The notes beneath the pieces were generated by a model. It ran no database searches and had not been told where the DNA came from. It saw only the letters and a program-made list of their open reading frames with translations. A stretch of 64,000 bases of DNA, taken from assembly GCA_946187325.1 (NCBI GenBank), contig CAMHQC010000002.1, positions 1-64,000 of the forward strand, read 5' to 3'. Every line of letters begins with the position of its first letter. Position 1 is the stretch's first letter. Position numbers and translations under genes: made by a program. This DNA is from an uncultured Clostridia bacterium. Lineage in GTDB: Bacteria > Bacillota > Clostridia > Oscillospirales > Acutalibacteraceae. Below, piece by piece: positions 20,178 to 28,297 of this stretch.

Positions 20178-20184
20178 AAAAACC

Positions 20185-20481
20185 TCACTCTAAAACGTGG
20201 TCAAGTCCCATCTCGATAACCTTTTTAACGTGGTCGTCGTCAAGGCTGTAGTAAATCTGTTTGCCGTCGCGGCGGATTTTTACAAGTTTGTTTGTGCGTA
20301 AAACTCTGAGCTGATGGGAGATAGTGCTGTGTTCCATATTGAGCAGTTCGGCTATTTCTCCGACAGAGCGTTCGCCGTCAAAAAGCGTATACATTATTCT
20401 AAGTCTGGTAGAATCGCCGAATACCTTAAACAAGTCGGCGAGTTCGAACAGTATTTCAAGCTCAGGTATTTTATCTGTCAT
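20185..20481 (-). CDS. ArsR/SmtB-family metal-responsive repressor (CzrA-like)
   Basis: DSTRLRIMYTLFDGERSVGEIAELLNMEHSTISHQLRVLRTNKLV; start at MTDKIPELE. Confidence 0.9.
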   Translation of the reverse strand: MTDKIPELEILFELADLFKVFGDSTRLRIMYTLFDGERSVGEIAELLNMEHSTISHQLRVLRTNKLVKIRRDGKQIYYSLDDDHVKKVIEMGLDHVLE

Positions 20482-20506
20482 ATATATTACCTCTTTTTTA
20501 TATTTG

Positions 20507-20532
20507 AACATATGAATATCTGTTCATATGTT
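20507..20532. promoter_or_regulatory. ArsR/SmtB-type operator
   Basis: Perfect inverted repeat AACATATGAA-N6-TTCATATGTT upstream of the czrA-like/P-ATPase operon. Confidence 0.75.
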
Positions 20533-20664
20533 AACTATAATATACCATACATATATCGCGCGTGTCAATAAAATAAAAGTAAAAAAATTAAAAAAACTTA
20601 ATTTTATTAGAAAAACTTAGAATAATCGAGAATAAGTGAGATTAAATAGTAAAACAAACTGTAA

Positions 20665-20739
20665 TTTGACTTTATTTGACTTTGACTTTCTCTGACTTTC
20701 AAACTATAATAAAACCGTCAAAGGTCAAAGAAAGTCAAA
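20665..20739. promoter_or_regulatory. ctsR promoter with multiple CtsR boxes
   Basis: TTGACT-N17-TATAAT at 20682-20710; AGGTCAAAGAAAGTCAAA at 20722-20739; reverse-orientation double heptads at 20665-20681 and 20681-20697. Confidence 0.85.
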
Positions 20740-20764
20740 TCGACCTGAGGGAGATGATTAAAAA

Positions 20765-21220
20765 ATGCGTATGAGTGATTTAGTAGCCCAGCATATACTC
20801 GCTATGCTCGACGAACAAAACGGAAACGCTGAGATACGAAGAAATGAACTCGCGAACGACCTCGGATGCGTACCGAGCCAGATTAACTACGTTATAACCT
20901 CGAGGTTCACTCCCGAGCAGGGATATATAGTAGAAAGCCGCCGCGGAGGCGGGGGATATATCCGCATAACTCGTGTTAATATGGATAAAAGCTCGGCTGT
21001 AATGCATATAGTTAACTCGATAGGTGAAACGCTTGACAAAGCTACCGCAGAGGTAATGATTAAAAATATGTATAACCAGTCAATAATAGACTTACCTACC
21101 GCGAGGCTTTTAGCTTCGGCGCTCAGCGAAAGGGTATTTAAAGAAATACCCAGAGATACTAAAGATATCTTACGCGCGAGAATTTTTAAAAATATGTTGT
21201 TAACATTAATAAGGAGCTGA
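20765..21220 (+). CDS. ctsR: transcriptional repressor of class III heat shock genes
   Basis: RMSDLVAQHILAML...CVPSQINYVITSRFTPEQGYIVESRRGGGGYIRI. Confidence 0.95.
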   Translation: MRMSDLVAQHILAMLDEQNGNAEIRRNELANDLGCVPSQINYVITSRFTPEQGYIVESRRGGGGYIRITRVNMDKSSAVMHIVNSIGETLDKATAEVMIKNMYNQSIIDLPTARLLASALSERVFKEIPRDTKDILRARIFKNMLLTLIRS

Positions 21221-21224
21221 TACT

Positions 21225-21752
21225 ATGAAATGTCAAAAATGCAATAAAAACGAGGCTAATACACACGTTAAGCGTGTTATAAACGGAGAGTTTGAGGAAT
21301 ACCACCTCTGCTCCGAGTGTGCTAAAGAGATGGGATACTCCAACGTATTCTCAGATTTTACAAACAGCTTCGCCGACGATTTTAACTCGCTGTTCGGAAG
21401 CTTTTTCGAAAACGCTCTCCCCGCGAGAACTCAGGCGACAAGATGCGAAACCTGCGGTACCTCTTATAACGATATCGCGAGAACAGGTATGATGGGATGC
21501 GCCGATTGTTACGAGGTGTTCGCCGACAGAATCCTCCCGACTATCCGCCGTATCCACGGAAACACAACCCATATGGGTAAGAACAGCCCTTCTTATAAAA
21601 AGGTTGAGGTAGAAGAAAAGCCCGAAACTAAGCCGAAAGACGAGCTTTCAGAGCTTAAAGAACAGCTCGATACCGCGATTAAAAATCAGGAATTTGAAAA
21701 AGCCGCGGTTTTAAGAGACAAAATTAAGGAAAAGGAGAACGAAAATGAGTAA
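21225..21752 (+). CDS. mcsA: McsA, UVR-domain zinc-finger protein
   Basis: CQKCNKNEANTHV, CxxC pairs, C-terminal LKEQLDTAIKNQEFEKAAVLRDKIKE. Confidence 0.94.
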   Translation: MKCQKCNKNEANTHVKRVINGEFEEYHLCSECAKEMGYSNVFSDFTNSFADDFNSLFGSFFENALPARTQATRCETCGTSYNDIARTGMMGCADCYEVFADRILPTIRRIHGNTTHMGKNSPSYKKVEVEEKPETKPKDELSELKEQLDTAIKNQEFEKAAVLRDKIKEKENENE

Positions 21753-22734
21753 TGTAGTAATGCAGACGAGAATCAGACTCGCCAGAAACCTTAAAAAATA
21801 TCCTTTTCCTCAGCGGCTAAATACCGCGGGCAAGAACGAGGTTGCCGAGGAGATTATTAAAGCCGTAAAAAACAGCAATTCTCCTTTAAGCAAAGAGCTC
21901 AATATCCTCTATGTGAAGGATTTAACCGAAGCTCAGAGAATCTCTCTAGTAGAACAGCACCTTGCGAGCCCCGAGTTTATGAGCGACAGCGCGGGCAGAG
22001 CTCTTATTTTATCCAAAGATAAGACAATGAGTATTATGATAAACGAGGAGGATCATATCAGGCTCCAGATTCTATACAAGGACTTTAATCTCGAGCAGGC
22101 TTACGATACAGCCGATAAGCTCGACACGCTTCTCGACGAGAACTTGGACTTCGCTTTCGACGAAAAGCTCGGTTATCTTACCCAGTGTCCGACCAATCTC
22201 GGAACGGGAATGAGAGCTTCCGTAATGCTTCATCTACCCGCTCTAAAGAGCAGTAAGGCTATAGGCAGAATCGCGGGCAACCTTTCTAAGCTCGGACTTA
22301 CTATCCGCGGAGCTTACGGCGAGGGCACCGAACCCGAGGGCGCTATGTATCAGCTCTCGAACCAGGTTACTCTCGGTATTTCCGAAAAGGCAGCGATTGA
22401 AAATCTGAAGAATATCGCACAGCAGCTTGTAACTCAGGAGCTTCAATCCGAAAAGCGTATGAGTGAAAACTTGGAAACTCAAGATAAAATCTTCCGTAGC
22501 TTAGGTATTCTGAAAACCGCTAAGCTCATAAGCTGTAAGGAAGCGCTCGAGCTTTTATCGAATGTCCGTTTCGGAATAAACGCGTCGTTAATTAAGGACG
22601 TAAGCCTCGAAACCGTAGACGAGCTTATAACCGAAATCCAGCCCGCGACGATGATGGTTAATAAAAACGAAAAAATACCGCCGCGCGAACGAGATATTTT
22701 AAGGGCTGAAATCTTAAATGAAAAGCTTAATTAA
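21745..22734 (+). CDS. mcsB: protein arginine kinase
   Basis: TRIRLARNLKKYPFP, NEEDHIRLQ, CPTNLGTGMRASVMLHLP. Confidence 0.95.
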   Translation: MSNVVMQTRIRLARNLKKYPFPQRLNTAGKNEVAEEIIKAVKNSNSPLSKELNILYVKDLTEAQRISLVEQHLASPEFMSDSAGRALILSKDKTMSIMINEEDHIRLQILYKDFNLEQAYDTADKLDTLLDENLDFAFDEKLGYLTQCPTNLGTGMRASVMLHLPALKSSKAIGRIAGNLSKLGLTIRGAYGEGTEPEGAMYQLSNQVTLGISEKAAIENLKNIAQQLVTQELQSEKRMSENLETQDKIFRSLGILKTAKLISCKEALELLSNVRFGINASLIKDVSLETVDELITEIQPATMMVNKNEKIPPRERDILRAEILNEKLN

Positions 22735-22771
22735 TTCTAAAATAGAATTATGATTAAAAGGAGGAATTTAT

Positions 22772-25177
22772 ATGTATGAATTCAAAAACTTCACCCAAAA
22801 AGCCAACAAAGCTTTAAACCTCGCTATGAAATCGGCGGGAGAAATGGGACATACCTACATCGGTACCGAGCATCTCCTTCTCGGACTTATTAAGGAAGGA
22901 AGCGGAGTAGCCGCTACAACCTTATCTCAGGCGGGCTTAGACGCTTCGGAGCTTGAGAACCGAATTAAAGAAACCCAGGGAACAGGCGTTCCCGTATCGC
23001 TTACGCCTAACGACTTTACCCCGAGAAGTAAGCGAGTTATGCAGAACTCAATCGTAATCGCCGCTAGGCTCGGCAGTAATTACGTCGGCACGGAGCATCT
23101 GCTTTTCAGCATTATGCAGGAAACCGACAGCTACGCCTACAACTTCTTAAACGAACTCGGAGTTAACTTAAACTCCGTACTCAATACCGCCGAGGATTAT
23201 GTCGGCAATAACTCTCCGCATAATAACGATAACCCGAACGCTAAGGGTCTCGATAAATTTGGTCGTGATTTAACCGCCGCGGCTAAAAACGGCGAGATTG
23301 ACCCTGTAATCGGCCGCGAAAAAGAAATCGAGCGTGTTATCCAGATTCTATCCCGAAGAACCAAAAACAACCCTGTGTTAATCGGTGAACCGGGCGTAGG
23401 TAAAACCGCCGTAGCGGAGGGATTGGCTCTTAAAATAGTCGAGGGTAAAGTTCCCGAGATTCTTCGCGATAAAAAAATCGTGAGCTTAGACCTTACCGGT
23501 ATGGTAGCGGGCGCTAAGTATCGCGGCGATTTTGAGGAGCGAATCAAAGAGGCGATAGACGAGGTTAAAAAATCCAAGAATATTATCCTCTTTATCGATG
23601 AACTCCACACTATTGTCGGAGCGGGCTCAGCCGAGGGAAGCACCGACGCCGCGAATATCCTTAAACCGTCGCTCGCGAGGGGTGATTTCCAGGTTATCGG
23701 CGCGACTACTATCACCGAGTACAGAAAGTATATCGAAAAAGACGCCGCTTTGGAGAGACGTTTTCAGCCTGTTAATGTGGGCGAGCCGAGCGAGGATGAA
23801 GCGGTTCAAATCCTCGAGGGGTTACGCGACCGCTACGAAGCTCACCACAAGGTAAAGATTACCGACGAGGCTATTAAAGCCGCCGTAAATCTTTCATCAC
23901 GGTATATCGCCGACAGATTCCTTCCCGATAAAGCTATCGACCTTATCGATGAGAGCGCTTCGAGAGTAAGGCTTAAAGGCTTAACAACTCCCGACAGCTT
24001 AAAAGAGCTTGAGGAAAAGGTAAAGGAGCTTGAAGCTGAAAAATCAAGCGCCGTTAATGAGCAGGAGTTTGAGCGCGCCGCCAAAATCCGTGACGAACAG
24101 AAAGCCGTTCAAAAACAGCTTGAAGCCGAAAAACAGAAATGGCAGGAATCCCAAAGCTCCGCGACAGGCGAAGTTACCGCCGAGAATATCGCCCAGATAG
24201 TTTCTCAGTGGACGGGAATTCCGGTAGTACAGCTTACCGAGGAGGAAAGCGAAAGGCTTCTCAGAATGGAAGATGTACTCCACGACAGAGTTGTCGGCCA
24301 GGACGAAGCCGTTAAAGCGGTCGCTAAGGCTATCCGTCGCGGCAGAGTAGGTCTTAAAGACCCGAAACGTCCGATAGGCTCGTTTATCTTCTTAGGCCCT
24401 ACGGGCGTAGGTAAAACCGAACTGTGTAAAGCGCTTGCGCAGGCTATGTTCGGCGACGAAAACGCTATGATTCGTCTCGATATGTCTGAGTTTATGGAGA
24501 AGCATACCGTCTCCAAATTAATCGGATCGCCTCCGGGATACGTAGGCTTTGACGAGGGCAGTCACTTTACCGAACAGGTAAGAAGAAAGCCCTACTCGGT
24601 AATCCTTTTCGACGAGATTGAAAAGGCTCACCCCGATGTGTTCAATACACTTCTCCAGATTCTCGACGACGGCCGTCTTACAGATTCCCAGGGAAGAACC
24701 GTTGACTTTAAGAATACGGTAATTATTATGACGAGTAACGTCGGCGCAAGGCTCATAACCGATAAACAGGCGAGCCTCGGCTTTACCGAGAACAAAGAAC
24801 AGGAAAACGAGAATATCAAGGATATAGTTATGGGCGAGTTAAAGAATACCTTCCGCCCCGAGTTCTTAAACCGTATCGACGATATTATCGTGTTCAATAA
24901 GCTTACCCAGTCCGAGATTAAAGAAATCGCGTCAAAAATGCTCGATAACCTTAAAAAGAGATTGGAGGCTCTCGAGATTGATATCGACTTTACCGACAAC
25001 GCGGTCACCGAAATCGCTAACGCCGGTTACGACGAGAACTACGGCGCGAGACCTCTGAGACGAGCTATCACGAGCAAAATCGAGGACGAACTTTCCGAGA
25101 GAATCCTCGACGGAACCGTGACTAAGGATAAGAAAATTACCTGCGACTATAAAGACGGTAAGTTTGTATTCGAATAA
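22772..25177 (+). CDS. clpC: ATP-dependent Clp protease ATP-binding subunit
   Basis: N-terminal Clp repeats, two Walker A motifs GEPGVGKTA and GPTGVGKTE, UVR region. Confidence 0.95.
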   Translation: MYEFKNFTQKANKALNLAMKSAGEMGHTYIGTEHLLLGLIKEGSGVAATTLSQAGLDASELENRIKETQGTGVPVSLTPNDFTPRSKRVMQNSIVIAARLGSNYVGTEHLLFSIMQETDSYAYNFLNELGVNLNSVLNTAEDYVGNNSPHNNDNPNAKGLDKFGRDLTAAAKNGEIDPVIGREKEIERVIQILSRRTKNNPVLIGEPGVGKTAVAEGLALKIVEGKVPEILRDKKIVSLDLTGMVAGAKYRGDFEERIKEAIDEVKKSKNIILFIDELHTIVGAGSAEGSTDAANILKPSLARGDFQVIGATTITEYRKYIEKDAALERRFQPVNVGEPSEDEAVQILEGLRDRYEAHHKVKITDEAIKAAVNLSSRYIADRFLPDKAIDLIDESASRVRLKGLTTPDSLKELEEKVKELEAEKSSAVNEQEFERAAKIRDEQKAVQKQLEAEKQKWQESQSSATGEVTAENIAQIVSQWTGIPVVQLTEEESERLLRMEDVLHDRVVGQDEAVKAVAKAIRRGRVGLKDPKRPIGSFIFLGPTGVGKTELCKALAQAMFGDENAMIRLDMSEFMEKHTVSKLIGSPPGYVGFDEGSHFTEQVRRKPYSVILFDEIEKAHPDVFNTLLQILDDGRLTDSQGRTVDFKNTVIIMTSNVGARLITDKQASLGFTENKEQENENIKDIVMGELKNTFRPEFLNRIDDIIVFNKLTQSEIKEIASKMLDNLKKRLEALEIDIDFTDNAVTEIANAGYDENYGARPLRRAITSKIEDELSERILDGTVTKDKKITCDYKDGKFVFE

Positions 25178-25187
25178 TTCCATAAAA

Positions 25188-25223
25188 GAAATAACCGCCC
25201 GGTTTATCCGAGCGGTTATTTAT
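25188..25223. terminator. bidirectional terminator between clpC and the convergent gene
   Basis: AATAACCGCCCGGtttatCCGAGCGGTTATTT. Confidence 0.75.
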
Positions 25224-25224
25224 G

Positions 25225-26430
25225 TTATTTCTTAACTTTTACTTTAGCGGTAACTGAAGCCGCTGCTTTTTTGTTTACCTTTTTATTCGCGACTACTTTA
25301 ATGTAGTAAGCCGAGTTTTTCTTTAGTTTCTTTTTACCGATTTTCTTAATTGTAACGGAAGTTTTCTTTGTGACCTTAGCCTTTTTAAATCCGCCCTTTG
25401 AGCTTTTCGAGATATAAACCGTGTAATCGGAAGCTCCCTTAAATTTCTTCCAGTTAGCTTTAATCGACTTTTTATTCTTGGCTTTTTTAGCGGAAATATC
25501 GAAGTTGTATCCGAAATACTTTTTATCCGACCAAGCTCCGTAGCGAACCTTATTTGTGGAAGTAAAGCTTACATAACCTCTCGTTCTGAGCGCGAAGAAC
25601 TCTCCGCCTTTTACGTAGACATCGGAACCCGCGTCACCTGACTTAACCTTTTTACCGCTTCCGTTGTACAGCTCGTACTTATAGCCGTCCGCGAACGGTA
25701 CACCGTTTACCGAGTAGTCGCATATATTTAGAGCAGTCCAAAGATTCTTTATAGTCGGAGCGTTCGGCTTTTTAGGAGTAAGCTTAAGATCTCTCGCGGA
25801 AATACCGTTTACATCCCACATATAATCTACATTTTCCTGAGCGTCAAAGGTTTCGCTTGAACGCACGGGGCTTACGTAGTAATCGTTTTTAAACTCGTTT
25901 TTGTTGTTTAAGCCTTTAACCGTACAGCTTGTTTCTTTAACCTCGGCGAGTACATTATCCGCGTCACCGACTCTTTCGATTAGCTTATACGACGTAGCGC
26001 CCTCGCTTGCGTCCCATTTAAACGATGCGGTAGTCTCGGAGCAGTCTGTCTGAATAAAATTCTCGACAGCTTTCGGAGTTGTGACAAGCTCTAACGTATC
26101 CGACCAGTCGCCGTAGTCGTTGCCCGAGTAAGCTCTTACTCTGGCGTAGTAGGTTCTGCCCGCCTTGAGCTCATACGCGTTGTAAAAGGTTTCGTAGCTG
26201 AAAAAATCAGAAACTTCTCTTACTGTAGCAAGCTCCGAGGGATTGGTTCCCATCTGGATTTCATACGTTACGTCCTTACCGAAAACAGTTTCCCATATAA
26301 ATTTTACGGATGAATCTGTTGCTTCTACCTGCTTTAATTCGGTGACTTTAGATACAGCGTTAGCTGAAAAGGGGATAGCGATTGATAAAAGTACCGCTAT
26401 CGAAAGTATAATTGAAATAGTCTTTTTCAT
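25225..26430 (-). CDS. secreted fibronectin type III-like repeat protein
   Basis: Signal peptide; repeated VTELKQVEATDSSVKFIWE / VENFIQTDCSETTASFKWDASEGATSYKL; Lys-rich C-terminus; paralogue at 39207. Confidence 0.75.
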   Translation of the reverse strand: MKKTISIILSIAVLLSIAIPFSANAVSKVTELKQVEATDSSVKFIWETVFGKDVTYEIQMGTNPSELATVREVSDFFSYETFYNAYELKAGRTYYARVRAYSGNDYGDWSDTLELVTTPKAVENFIQTDCSETTASFKWDASEGATSYKLIERVGDADNVLAEVKETSCTVKGLNNKNEFKNDYYVSPVRSSETFDAQENVDYMWDVNGISARDLKLTPKKPNAPTIKNLWTALNICDYSVNGVPFADGYKYELYNGSGKKVKSGDAGSDVYVKGGEFFALRTRGYVSFTSTNKVRYGAWSDKKYFGYNFDISAKKAKNKKSIKANWKKFKGASDYTVYISKSSKGGFKKAKVTKKTSVTIKKIGKKKLKKNSAYYIKVVANKKVNKKAAASVTAKVKVKK

Positions 26431-26582
26431 AAATTTAACCTCTCCTTAGTAAAGTGAATTTATGTTACTGTTATAATTTATCACTTAACGGAACTTATGT
26501 CAAGAAACATAGCCTCGTCACAGTTGATTTTTATGCGGATTATATGTTAAAATCATATGGATATTGAAACGGAGTAATCTTT

Positions 26583-27482
26583 ATGCTGAAAAATATGAAA
26601 GGCAATTTAATACTGCTTTTAACCGCTATGATATGGGGTACGGCGTTTGTGTTCCAAAGCGACGGTATGAATTACCTCGGGCCTTATACATTTAATATGA
26701 GCCGAACCTTGCTCGCTGCTGTGGTGCTTATCCCCGTAATTTTAGGATTTAAGCTTTTCGAAAAGAAAAGCGGACAATCTACGCCTGTCGATTACAAGAC
26801 AACTTTTACCGGCGGTTTTTTCTGCGGACTGTGTTTAGCTGTCGCGAGCTGTCTGCAACAAATCGGAATCGTATCGACTTCCGCGGGTAAGGCAGGGTTT
26901 ATCACGGCGCTTTATGTAATTATCGTGCCGATTATAAGCCTTATACTCGGTAAAAAGCAGCCTAAAAAAATATGGATATGCGTAGTCTTAGCGATAGCGG
27001 GCTTTTACCTTTTGTGTATAAAATCGGACTTCTTGCTTAACTCGGGCGACGCGTTTGTACTTGCCTGCGCTTTAGGGTTCGCGGTTCATATTATCGTTAT
27101 CGACTATTTTCTCGAAAAAGGCGCCGACGCTATGATTATGGCGTGTACGCAGTTTTGGGTTGCGGGTATATTTATGCTGATACCGAGCTTTACGCTTGAG
27201 ACGCCGGCTTGGGACGGAATATTCGCCGCTAGGTACTCGATACTGTTCACAGGTATTATGTCCAGCGCGGCGGCTTATACCTTGCAAATTATCGGCCAGC
27301 GTTATACCACACCCACGCTCGCGACGCTTATAATGAGCTTGGAGTCGGTGTTCGCCGCGCTTGCGGGATTTTTAATTCTCGGAGAAAATCTTTCTTTAAA
27401 AGAATTATTCGGCTGCGCTCTCGTATTTACCGCGGTAATACTCGCGCAGGTGGATTTTAAGAGAATTAAGAATCGAAAATGA
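26583..27482 (+). CDS. DMT/EamA family transporter
   Basis: Ten hydrophobic segments; LTAMIWGTAFVFQ...SLESVFAALAGFLILGENLS. Confidence 0.9.
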   Translation: MLKNMKGNLILLLTAMIWGTAFVFQSDGMNYLGPYTFNMSRTLLAAVVLIPVILGFKLFEKKSGQSTPVDYKTTFTGGFFCGLCLAVASCLQQIGIVSTSAGKAGFITALYVIIVPIISLILGKKQPKKIWICVVLAIAGFYLLCIKSDFLLNSGDAFVLACALGFAVHIIVIDYFLEKGADAMIMACTQFWVAGIFMLIPSFTLETPAWDGIFAARYSILFTGIMSSAAAYTLQIIGQRYTTPTLATLIMSLESVFAALAGFLILGENLSLKELFGCALVFTAVILAQVDFKRIKNRK

Positions 27483-27528
27483 AGAATTAAGAATGATTGT
27501 CGAGTAGATAAAATAAATGTAACAAACA

Positions 27529-27561
27529 TTAAAAAAGGACTGCTTATGCAGTCCTTTTTTC
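27529..27561. terminator. intrinsic terminator
   Basis: AAAAAAGGACTGCttatGCAGTCCTTTTTT. Confidence 0.85.
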
Positions 27562-27571
27562 TAAATAAGAA

Positions 27572-27865
27572 TTAAATTTTATGAGCTAAAGCTCTTGAGA
27601 GCCACGCGTCTCCGACATCCATTGCTACGAATAAACCCTGCTTTTCGCTGGATTTTACAAGCTGGCGTCTGGGCGAGAGTCCGGGGTCAGTCGCCATAAG
27701 CTGTACGGCTACTTTGTCCGCAACCTCTATTCCGTTTACCTCGCGCTTGCTTTTAATAATTAGATGGATAACGTACTCGTCGTCCATATTACCGTAATAT
27801 AGCTCATCTCCGCAGCGAACGAGAGGCTTGCCCTTATAGGTAGGGAATACCTGCTTATCTGCCAC
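27572..27865 (-). CDS. conserved hypothetical protein downstream of ireB
   Basis: 97-aa ORF in operon arrangement with ireB. Confidence 0.6.
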   Translation of the reverse strand: MADKQVFPTYKGKPLVRCGDELYYGNMDDEYVIHLIIKSKREVNGIEVADKVAVQLMATDPGLSPRRQLVKSSEKQGLFVAMDVGDAWLSRALAHKI

Positions 27866-27883
27866 AAAGCATCACACCTTTCA

Positions 27884-28132
27884 TTATGTTAAGTTAAGAT
27901 ACGATTTCACAAGTGCTTCCAATAAATCGTCTCGGTCGATACGACTGATTAAATTTCTCGCGTTATTATAAGTTGTAATATAAGTCGGATCCTCGGATAA
28001 AATATATCCGACAATCTGGTTAATAGGGTTGTAGCCCTTTTCCTCTAAAGCGCGGTACACTGTATTAAGGGTAAGCTTAATCTGATCGTCTTTATTATCG
28101 TCGAGCGAGAATACCATCGTCTTATCAATCAT
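27884..28132 (-). CDS. ireB: IreB family regulatory phosphoprotein (UPF0297)
   Basis: [41 protein letters not shown]. Confidence 0.93.
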   Translation of the reverse strand: MIDKTMVFSLDDNKDDQIKLTLNTVYRALEEKGYNPINQIVGYILSEDPTYITTYNNARNLISRIDRDDLLEALVKSYLNLT

Positions 28133-28297
28133 GGAAACACCTCCATTTCAAAATTCTAATTCGTAATTATTTTAACACATTAAATTTACTTAGTCAAGAA
28201 TTTTTTATTATAGCTTAATTCTATTTTAGAATTATTGATTTACCGATAGTGTAATCTTTTAAGACGCGGCCGGGAATTACCCGACCGCATTTACTTT

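Noticed and set aside
22733-22749. 17-bp motif AATTCTAAAATAGAATT, with its reverse complement at 28217-28233 and a similar one near 37842
   Set aside because: Short and A/T-rich; three loci in 64 kb are not enough to separate from chance without genome-wide counts.
23197-23715. 172-aa ORF antisense to clpC
   Set aside because: Antisense to a highly conserved AAA+ domain with shadow-ORF composition.
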